From an uncultured Flavobacteriales bacterium (GTDB lineage Bacteria; Bacteroidota; Bacteroidia; Flavobacteriales; Schleiferiaceae), in the NCBI GenBank assembly GCA_938084135.1, contig CALKDS010000019.1, positions 1 to 50,088 of the forward strand: a DNA stretch of 50,088 nt, in the 5' to 3' direction. How positions within the stretch are numbered: position 1 is the stretch's first letter; the number at the start of each line of letters is the position of its first letter. A program made the translations under genes and the position numbers. The notes beneath the pieces are model-generated. The model was not told where the DNA came from, ran no database searches, and worked only from the letters and a program-made list of their open reading frames with translations. Below are positions 44,044 to 50,088 of this stretch, piece by piece.

Positions 44044-45282
44044 TTAATCTAAAGGAACGTAACGAAGTTCACTCATTTCATGACTCGAAAAAATTTGCTG
44101 TGCTAATTCTTGAATTTGAGATATTTTAAGAGCATCAACTTTAGTAACTATTTCTTTAAAAGTATCGACTCTATTGTAAACTAGCAGGGATTTTCCGAGG
44201 GAGGTCATCATATTGACGTTGCTTTCTTGAGCCAAAGCCATTTGACCTAGTAATTGTGTTTTTGCTTTACTAAACTGTAATACTCCCAGTTTTTTATCTC
44301 TTAATAGTGTCAATTCTTTAATGATTAATCTATGACAACGGTCAATGGTTTCCAAGTCAGTTCCAGCGTATATGCCCCATATTCCAGAGTCATTATACGA
44401 GTTTATAAAACTTTCAATTTGATAAGCTATTCCATGACGCTCCCTAATATTTAAGTTTAACCGGGAATTCATCGAAGGGCCTCCTAATAAATTATTTAGA
44501 AGAACAATGGCAGTGTAGTCTTTATCATGGATCGAAATCCCTTCTCCACCAATGATGATATGACTTTGATGTATTTCTTTTTTAACATGTTTTATTTCGC
44601 TTTTTGATACGAAAGGAGTGGTCCTGGAATTAATATCCATTTTCCCTTTCCAATTTGAAGCATATCGATCCGCTAATCGTTCAAATTCAAGATGATTTAT
44701 ACCTCCAACTGATGATAATACTGCTCTCTCTGGAGTATAATTTCGCTTAACAAAGTTTATTACTTGTTCTTTAGAAAAGCTTTGAACTGATTTTTTAGTA
44801 CCAAGAATATTTCTGCCTAACGGATGATCAGGATATAATAGAGAATCAAATTCATCAAATATTAATTCAGAAGGGCTGTCCCGATAAGAGTCTATTTCAT
44901 CAAGAATAACTTCTTTCTCTTTTGGTATTTCTCGGTCAGGAAAGGTTGCGTTTTGAACTATATCAAATATTAATTCCATCGATCTTTCATAGTGCTCACG
45001 CAAAAAGCTAGCATATAAAGTCGTTTCTTCTTTTCCTGTATAAGCATTTAATTCTCCGCCTACATCTTCTATTCTGGAAATAATATGGAAAGCTTTGCGC
45101 TTTTTTGTCCCTTTAAAAAGAAGATGTTCAATAAAATGTGCTAGCCCCTCTTCCTCGGGACTTTCATCTCTCGATCCTGCTTGAATTATTAGTCCAATAT
45201 GGCCGGTAGGGGATCTTACTTCTTGATGAATCCATCGAAGACCATTTTTAAGGATTCCAGTTTTAAAAGGAATTTGCTTCAT
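44044..45282 (-). CDS. M16-family zinc peptidase
   Basis: The 412-residue insulinase/pitrilysin-family protein has the inverted zinc motif HFIEH (His49, Glu52, His53) in EEGLAHFIEHLLFKGTKKR and the distal glutamate in VILDEIDSYRDSPSELIFDEF. GGPSMNSRLNLNIRERHGIAYQIESF is the R/Y-containing motif of the inactive-like C-domain. It resembles mitochondrial processing peptidase beta-like proteases such as PqqL/YmxG. No signal peptide is visible, so it probably acts in the cytoplasm on peptides. It lies 48 bases downstream of the S9 peptidase gene and may be in the same operon. Confidence 0.93.
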   Translation of the reverse strand: MKQIPFKTGILKNGLRWIHQEVRSPTGHIGLIIQAGSRDESPEEEGLAHFIEHLLFKGTKKRKAFHIISRIEDVGGELNAYTGKEETTLYASFLREHYERSMELIFDIVQNATFPDREIPKEKEVILDEIDSYRDSPSELIFDEFDSLLYPDHPLGRNILGTKKSVQSFSKEQVINFVKRNYTPERAVLSSVGGINHLEFERLADRYASNWKGKMDINSRTTPFVSKSEIKHVKKEIHQSHIIIGGEGISIHDKDYTAIVLLNNLLGGPSMNSRLNLNIRERHGIAYQIESFINSYNDSGIWGIYAGTDLETIDRCHRLIIKELTLLRDKKLGVLQFSKAKTQLLGQMALAQESNVNMMTSLGKSLLVYNRVDTFKEIVTKVDALKISQIQELAQQIFSSHEMSELRYVPLD

Positions 45283-45330
45283 GTATATTTACTGCAAGGA
45301 TGCCAAAAATGCCCCTTAATTTTGGGTGAA

Positions 45331-47409
45331 TTAATCCTTTAACCATTTATCGAGCCAAGAGAAAAACTCACTATGCCAAACAAGGCCATTTTGCGGATTC
45401 AGAACCCAATGTCCTTCGTTTTGGAAGTGTAAAAACCTAGATGGAATGCCTCGCAATTGAGCGGCTTGATATGCTTCTATTCCTTGATTTACTGGTACTC
45501 TAAAGTCTTTTCCTCCGTGAATAACAAGTAAAGGTGCAGTCCAATTTTGAACGAAATTCCTGGGATTAAAATCTGTGTAAGCTTTTGGGACACTAGCCTG
45601 CCAGTAGGGTCCTCCAACGTCTTTATTTGCAAAAAACATTTCTTCCGTGCTAAGATACCAGCTCTCCATATTGAATAGTCCACAATGAGATATTAGAGCT
45701 TTGAATCTATTTTCGTGAATACCGGCAAGCATATAAACAGAATAGCCACCATAGCTAGCACCTATAGCTCCAAGTTTATTTTCATCAACATATGATTCTC
45801 GTGCGAGAGTGTCTATTGCAGCTAGATAATCACGCATAGCTTGCCCACCCCAATCATTGGATATTTGTTCATTCCATTCTTTTCCAAATCCTGGAACACC
45901 ATGCCGATTCGGCGCTACTACGATGTAGCCTTTCGCTGCCATTAGTTGGAAATTCCATCGAAAGCTATAAAATGAACTTATCGCAGCTTGGGGGCCCCCT
46001 TGACAGTATAGAAGAGTGGGGTATTTTTTGTCTTCATCAAAATCTGGAGGGAAGAAAACCCATGTAAGCATTGTTTTACCATCACTTGTAGCTATCCATC
46101 TTTTTTCCACATTGCCAACTTCAATGGAATTATATATGCTGTCGTTTACTGTCGTTAATTTCGTGGGTAAAACATATTTTTTACTATTGATTTTCAAAAT
46201 CTCTGTGGCATTATTATGATCTTGACGCTCAGATATTATTAAGTCACCACTTACTCCGAATTCTCCGTAATTGAAATCACCCTTTGTAAGTTCTTTGATT
46301 TTTCTTGCAGCAAGCCCATTTTTGCCCTTAATTAAATCTAACCGCCGAATTTGTTGAGTAGCTTCTATAGTTTCATTATAAATGATGGTTTTATTATCAA
46401 TCCATTTGTAATTATTTATATATTCTGCCGGAATTATGGGAGTGATAGTACGTTTTTCACCACATTGATCTGTTGGAATAATATATAGTTGATTAACATC
46501 ACTTTCATAACCATCTTCAGGCATTGCTGTGAATGCTATATTTTGTCCATTAGGAGAAAATGTTGGGTTATTGTCATATCCTTCTAAACCATTTAGCGTA
46601 CTAGTTCTCTTAGTTTCTCGATCGTATAAATATATTTTTGAATTTGTATGAGTAGTAAAATCTTTTCCAATCAGTTTTTTACTAGCATATAAAATATACC
46701 TCCCGTTTGCACTAATATCAAAACTTTCCGATCCCCCAAAAGGTGGCATGGGAGAGTGAAATCTCTCACCCTCCATAATATCTGTGTAATTTGTTTTAGG
46801 GGATTTATTATTTAGATCTATTATCGAAAAAGCAATATGATTATAACTGTAGTCTGTCCATCTATCCCAATGGCGATACATTAAATCATCATGTATAGAA
46901 TACTCTGCCATTGGTTTGTCAGGATGTCTCTCTAACGGAGTTTCATCTAGTTTTACTCTTGCTGAGAAGGTTAAGAGAATTCGCCCATCGTCTAGCTCTA
47001 CAATTTTGGCATTATCAATCCCACCTTTTATCGCTGTTAATTTTTTTGCTTTTTCCGAATTTTCGGCATTTACTTTTGAAATATATAACTGTCTTTTTTG
47101 TATGTAAACGTAGCTATTCCCGCCCCTTACTAAAAAACCAGAATATTTACTAGTTTTCGAATCGGTAAGCTGATTGGTTTTGTTACTTTTTAAATCGGTT
47201 ATAAATAGCTCTCGATTTCCCTTATTATCATCTAAGTTGTAATTGGTAACTCCAAAAAGAGCCTTGCCATTTGAAACATGATCTAGGCTAACACGCCCCA
47301 GTTCCCAGAGGGTCTCTGAAGTCATTTTAAGCGGTTTATTCTTTGATTCTTGAGAACTGAGCATAATGGGTACAATTGCTATAAATAAAATAGTGATGGA
47401 ATTTCTCAT
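45331..47409 (-). CDS. Secreted S9 (dipeptidyl/acylaminoacyl peptidase-type) serine peptidase
   Basis: The 692-residue protein has a signal peptide (SITILFIAIVPIMLSSQ), a propeller domain with TolB-like repeats (FDISANGRYILYASK, NPTFSPNGQNIAFTAMPEDG) and a C-terminal hydrolase domain. The nucleophile is Ser552 in GASYGGYSVYMLAG, followed by an Asp in LVIHGGKDFRVPVNQG and a His in FQNEGHWVL. This matches DPP5/acylaminoacyl peptidases that clip dipeptides in the periplasm. It starts eight bases after the DUF4286-like gene in the serS-linked operon. Together with the M16 enzyme and the PtrB-like peptidase it suggests peptide scavenging. Confidence 0.94.
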   Translation of the reverse strand: MRNSITILFIAIVPIMLSSQESKNKPLKMTSETLWELGRVSLDHVSNGKALFGVTNYNLDDNKGNRELFITDLKSNKTNQLTDSKTSKYSGFLVRGGNSYVYIQKRQLYISKVNAENSEKAKKLTAIKGGIDNAKIVELDDGRILLTFSARVKLDETPLERHPDKPMAEYSIHDDLMYRHWDRWTDYSYNHIAFSIIDLNNKSPKTNYTDIMEGERFHSPMPPFGGSESFDISANGRYILYASKKLIGKDFTTHTNSKIYLYDRETKRTSTLNGLEGYDNNPTFSPNGQNIAFTAMPEDGYESDVNQLYIIPTDQCGEKRTITPIIPAEYINNYKWIDNKTIIYNETIEATQQIRRLDLIKGKNGLAARKIKELTKGDFNYGEFGVSGDLIISERQDHNNATEILKINSKKYVLPTKLTTVNDSIYNSIEVGNVEKRWIATSDGKTMLTWVFFPPDFDEDKKYPTLLYCQGGPQAAISSFYSFRWNFQLMAAKGYIVVAPNRHGVPGFGKEWNEQISNDWGGQAMRDYLAAIDTLARESYVDENKLGAIGASYGGYSVYMLAGIHENRFKALISHCGLFNMESWYLSTEEMFFANKDVGGPYWQASVPKAYTDFNPRNFVQNWTAPLLVIHGGKDFRVPVNQGIEAYQAAQLRGIPSRFLHFQNEGHWVLNPQNGLVWHSEFFSWLDKWLKD

Positions 47410-47416
47410 AATACTT

Positions 47417-47731
47417 TTATTTTTGATTAATATCGATAACTTCTAACATGGTTCGAAATGTCACAAATTTCCCCCCATAAAGTTTCTCTGTTTTATTTCT
47501 AAGGTTTGGAGCATATAGTTGTTCATAAAGCTGATAATCAACAAGTTCATTAAATAAATATTGAATTGAGTAAGTGGTGCCAGATTCTTCATTAATTACA
47601 ACTCGCGCAAATCTGGATTCTATAAATAATCCCGTGGAAAGCACTTCTGGAATATGAATAGATTGCATCCAGTTTTTCCATTCATCATGAACAGAGTCAT
47701 CAATATTAACGGTTACATTATAAATGTGCAT
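47417..47731 (-). CDS. DUF4286-like small protein
   Basis: The 104-residue protein has a ferredoxin-like-fold pattern: IYNVTVNIDDSVHDEWKNWM at the start, then HIPEVLSTGLFIESRFARVV and TTYSIQYLFNELVDYQLYEQ. This matches my memory of DUF4286, a Bacteroidota dimeric alpha-beta barrel-like family of unknown function. It has no signal peptide or cysteines. It lies between a lipoprotein gene and an S9 peptidase gene, within 10 bases of each. Function unknown. Confidence 0.85.
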   Translation of the reverse strand: MHIYNVTVNIDDSVHDEWKNWMQSIHIPEVLSTGLFIESRFARVVINEESGTTYSIQYLFNELVDYQLYEQLYAPNLRNKTEKLYGGKFVTFRTMLEVIDINQK

Positions 47732-47740
47732 TATTCTATT

Positions 47741-48277
47741 TTATGGGGTTAAATGAACCCAATTGTCCCAAATTAATTGAAGGTGATTATCGATACTATC
47801 ATGGCTCTCCATTGACTTAAGTATATAATTGATTCGATTATTTAGATCGGCTAGGTATGGAATAATGGCATTTTTTTCATTTTCAATCGACTTTCGAGCT
47901 TCATTTTTTTCAATTATTTTATTTTTAATATCATGCCTTAGATTATTTATCTGCTTAGAATCAAATTTAATTCGAGCCTCAATTTGATTCGTAGATAAAA
48001 AATCGCTGAGCCGAATCATTTCTTTGTGACGAATTTTAAGCATTTCGAATTCATTTGTAAAGTAAATTTTATTTTTTGAATTGTATGCTTTGCTTTTTGC
48101 GATTCCCACATGCCGTTCAAGATCTTTTAATGCAGCTTCAAAATCTCTGTCATAGAGAGTGCTAATTAGATTTCTCGAATGATTTAATTCTTTTTCGAGG
48201 TGATTCAAGTCAATCAAAAGAGAGTTGCTGCAAGAGCATAAAATGGATGTCAAAACAATAGAAAAAATGAGTCTCAT
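47741..48277 (-). CDS. Coiled-coil lipoprotein of unknown function
   Basis: The 178-residue protein has a lipoprotein signal (LIFSIVLTSILCSC, lipobox Cys16). The mature part is predicted almost wholly helical with heptad-like charged repeats (HLEKELNHSRNLISTLYDRD, ARIKFDSKQINNLRHDIKN, KNEARKSIENEKNAIIPYL), suggesting a coiled coil in the periplasm or at the outer membrane. I do not recognise a family. The start overlaps the serS stop by four bases, so it is co-translated with serS, and the DUF4286-like gene follows. Confidence 0.8.
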   Translation of the reverse strand: MRLIFSIVLTSILCSCSNSLLIDLNHLEKELNHSRNLISTLYDRDFEAALKDLERHVGIAKSKAYNSKNKIYFTNEFEMLKIRHKEMIRLSDFLSTNQIEARIKFDSKQINNLRHDIKNKIIEKNEARKSIENEKNAIIPYLADLNNRINYILKSMESHDSIDNHLQLIWDNWVHLTP

Positions 48278-49548
48278 GAGATATTTTTAAACCCTGTGTA
48301 TTTATGCAAAACAGCTGGTATTTTAATTCCGTTGGGACTTTGATTATTCTCAAGAATAGCAGCCATTATTCTAGGTAGCGCAAGGGCAGATCCATTTAAA
48401 GTGTGTGCAAGTGAAATTTTATTATTTTTTTGTCTGTAACGAAGTTTAAGTCTATTAGTTTGAAATGTTTCAAAGTTGGAAACAGAAGATACTTCAAGCC
48501 ATCGCTGCTGTGCAGATGACCAAACTTCAAAATCATAGGTTAGAGCAGAAGTGAAACCCATATCACCACCACATAATCTAAGTAGGCGGAACGGCAATCC
48601 TAAATCCTTTAAAATTTCAGAGACATGGTTAACCATGGTGTCTAGCCTTTGGTATGAATCATCAGGATGATCAATACAAACAATTTCAACTTTGTCAAAT
48701 TGATGAAGCCGATTCAAACCTCTTACATCTTTTCCGTATGACCCAGCTTCGCGCCTGAAGCAAGGGGAATAAGCTGTCATTTTGATCGGGAGCTCAGATT
48801 CGTCTATGATCTCGTCCCTGTATAAATTGGTTAGCGGAATTTCTGATGTGGGTATTACAAAAAGGTTGTCATTTTGAATATGATACATTTGTCCTTCTTT
48901 ATCTGGAAGTTGCCCAGTTCCAAAACTCGAATCCTCATTAACAAAATAGGGTGGTTGAATTTCCTGATAACCTTTTTGGGTATTTTTATCTAAAAAGAAT
49001 TGAATCAATGCGCGTTGCAGTCTGGCTCCATTTCCGGTGTATATTGGAAATCCCGCACCAGTAACTTTAACTCCTCGTTCAAAGTCAATAAGATTGTATT
49101 TGCTGGCTAATTCCCAATGGGGTATTAATCCATCAATTGATTTTTTACTGGTCTTCTCCCAAGTGCTAACTATTTCATTTTCTTTTGGAGACGAACCTTG
49201 CTTAACGCTGCTGTGGGGTGTATTGGGGAGACTAAGTAATGTTTCTTTTTCTTTTGTTTCAAGATCAAGCAGGGTTTTTTCTAAGACTAGTAATTCTTTT
49301 TTAATTGATGCTGTCTGGCTTTTTATTTCATTCACTTCTGAAGTTTTACCATCACGAACTAATGCTCCGATAAGTTTAGCCGTCTTATTTGATTCTGCTT
49401 TTAAGCTTTCTGTTTTACTTTGGATTTCTCTTCGCTGTTCGTTTATCAGAAGGATTTTATCCACTATTGGTTTTGCGTCAATGTTGCGCTTTAGCAGAGC
49501 CTTGATAACACTTTCTGGATCTTGACGCAATAAATATAATGATAGCAT
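48274..49548 (-). CDS. serS: Seryl-tRNA synthetase
   Basis: The class II synthetase charges tRNA-Ser. From the ATG at 49548 (MLSLYLLRQDPESVIKALLK) it has 424 residues: an N-terminal tRNA-binding antiparallel coiled coil (about 25-105), motif 2 CFRREAGSYGKDVRGLNRLH, and motif 3 region AHTLNGSALALPRIMAAILEN. The open frame reaches 49584, but that would add 12 residues encoded by a terminator hairpin and not found in the family, so I use 49548. It lies downstream of rpmA beyond that terminator, and its stop overlaps the lipoprotein gene start. Confidence 0.95.
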   Translation of the reverse strand: MLSLYLLRQDPESVIKALLKRNIDAKPIVDKILLINEQRREIQSKTESLKAESNKTAKLIGALVRDGKTSEVNEIKSQTASIKKELLVLEKTLLDLETKEKETLLSLPNTPHSSVKQGSSPKENEIVSTWEKTSKKSIDGLIPHWELASKYNLIDFERGVKVTGAGFPIYTGNGARLQRALIQFFLDKNTQKGYQEIQPPYFVNEDSSFGTGQLPDKEGQMYHIQNDNLFVIPTSEIPLTNLYRDEIIDESELPIKMTAYSPCFRREAGSYGKDVRGLNRLHQFDKVEIVCIDHPDDSYQRLDTMVNHVSEILKDLGLPFRLLRLCGGDMGFTSALTYDFEVWSSAQQRWLEVSSVSNFETFQTNRLKLRYRQKNNKISLAHTLNGSALALPRIMAAILENNQSPNGIKIPAVLHKYTGFKNIS

Positions 49549-49557
49549 GTAGTAAAA

Positions 49558-49592
49558 ATAAAAAACCCTCTGCCGCAAATGCACCAGAGGGT
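49558..49592 (-). terminator. Terminator between rpmA and serS
   Basis: On the minus strand ACCCTCTG pairs with CAGAGGGT (8 bp) across a 12-base loop and is followed by six T residues. It lies 27 bases after the rpmA stop and 10 bases before the serS ATG, so it should end the rplU-rpmA transcript. Confidence 0.87.
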
Positions 49593-49618
49593 ATATAAAT
49601 TATTGAAAAGTTATAAAA

Positions 49619-49891
49619 TCAGGCTACACTAGTTTCAGAAAATGGCAGCACCGACACGAAACTCTTGTTACCAGCTTTCTTTTTAAAGTCTACAGTGCCA
49701 GTTGACAGAGCAAAAAGTGTATGATCTTTACCCATGCCTACATTTTCTCCTGGATGGTGAGTAGTTCCGCGTTGACGAACTATAATATTCCCCGCCAAAG
49801 CAGCTTGGCCACCATAAATTTTAACTCCTAGTCGTTTGCTTTCAGATTCGCGTCCATTTTTTGAACTACCTACACCTTTTTTATGTGCCAT
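49619..49891 (-). CDS. rpmA: 50S ribosomal protein L27
   Basis: The 90-residue protein starts [20 protein letters not shown] and continues [40 protein letters not shown], the invariant L27 sequence near the peptidyl-transferase centre. The N-terminus begins directly with Ala-His-Lys, without the cleavable extension of Firmicutes. It is 24 bases downstream of the L21 gene and is followed by a terminator. Confidence 0.97.
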   Translation of the reverse strand: MAHKKGVGSSKNGRESESKRLGVKIYGGQAALAGNIIVRQRGTTHHPGENVGMGKDHTLFALSTGTVDFKKKAGNKSFVSVLPFSETSVA

Positions 49892-49915
49892 GATATATGA
49901 GTTTTATGATTTTTT

Positions 49916-50088
49916 TCAAGTCGCCTTAATTGGAGCAACTTTTTTTACTGGTTTCTTTGTAACTGTATCCGTTGTTTTTTTATTTGTCACAGCTTTTTTT
50001 GCTGGTTTTTTTATTGTTGCATCAACAGTTTTCTTAGTTGCTCCAACTTTTTTTGTAGATTTTTTTATTTCTACTTTCGGAGTTTTAT
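49916..50088 (-). CDS. rplU: 50S ribosomal protein L21, C-terminal extension only (cut by window edge)
   Basis: A frame open from the window edge ends at a TGA at 49916-49918. The 57 visible residues are almost entirely a Lys/Ala/Thr/Val-rich tail built on repeated KK pairs (e.g. KKPAKKAVTNKKTTDTV) ending VAPIKAT. The globular L21 domain lies beyond the window. The call rests on rpmA directly downstream, the universal rplU-rpmA order, and the known lysine-rich C-terminal extensions of Bacteroidota L21. Confidence 0.75.
   Translation of the reverse strand, partial: KTPKVEIKKSTKKVGATKKTVDATIKKPAKKAVTNKKTTDTVTKKPVKKVAPIKAT

Noticed and set aside
49037-49525. 162-residue plus-strand open frame
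   Set aside because: Antisense to the serS coiled-coil region; low-complexity Ser/Leu-rich product without recognisable features.
1-50088. CRISPR arrays, transposases, phage genes, tRNA or rRNA genes
   Set aside because: I looked on both strands and in all gaps and saw no repeated spacer pattern, transposase motif or cloverleaf-like sequence.

Overview
The window looks like a chromosomal segment of a low-GC, probably marine member of the Bacteroidota, most likely Flavobacteriales-like. The indicators are a SusC/SusD pair, a fused LpxC-FabZ protein, the type IX secretion regulator PorX (receiver plus PglZ), two secreted proteins with type IX C-terminal sorting domains, several AT-rich promoter candidates resembling the Bacteroidota TTG / TAnnTTTG consensus, and little Shine-Dalgarno signal. 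Species-level placement is not possible from sequence reading alone. Most genes are housekeeping or core accessory genes. I see no insertion sequence, prophage, CRISPR array, tRNA or rRNA. No gene-free stretch exceeds about 170 bases.

Layout. 1-4065: 5'-truncated SusC-type TonB-dependent transporter and its SusD-type lipoprotein (+), closed by a strong terminator. 4073-9680: minus-strand envelope operon HD phosphohydrolase - lpxD - lpxC/fabZ - lpxA - orphan ABC ATPase - efp. 9733-13300: plus-strand porX, tsaE, an alanine-dehydrogenase-like gene and a small membrane protein. 13304-14497: proline dehydrogenase (-), with a good promoter candidate. 14655-16800: overlapping aroB-aroA. 16916-20170: a propeller-sensor LytS-type histidine kinase and its LytTR regulator. 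20193-22578: minus-strand operon of a tiny cysteine-containing lipoprotein, an SprT-like metalloprotease, purK and purE. 22630-24134: MlaE/MlaF-like lipid ABC transporter. 24147-26740: kynU-kmo (-). 26819-29671: gcvP. 29776-31770: T9SS cargo, with a hairpin shared with the convergent nth (31819-32454). 32508-37286: bcp, recA, a TPR lipoprotein and a membrane-anchored oligopeptidase B-like enzyme. 37279-39290: waaA and an outer-membrane barrel candidate (-). 39381-43397: DegT aminotransferase, a large T9SS cargo and kdsB (+). 43394-50088: minus-strand block rplU (3' end), rpmA, terminator, serS, coiled-coil lipoprotein, DUF4286-like protein, S9 peptidase, M16 peptidase and O-methyltransferase.

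How it fits together. Much of the window serves the outer membrane: lipid A synthesis (lpxD, lpxC-fabZ, lpxA), Kdo activation and transfer (kdsB, waaA), lipid trafficking (mlaEF), T9SS control (porX) and T9SS cargo. A second theme is peptide and amino-acid use: SusCD, two S9 peptidases, an M16 peptidase, proline dehydrogenase, gcvP and kynU-kmo. I found no obvious new multi-gene defence or biosynthetic system. The least explained items are the small lipoprotein before sprT, the alanine-dehydrogenase-like protein that lacks the usual histidine motif, the cysteine-free endonuclease III, the orphan ABC ATPase in the lipid A operon, and the propeller-LytS sensor kinase. Start codons of six genes were moved downstream from the longest open frame for reasons given in the entries.
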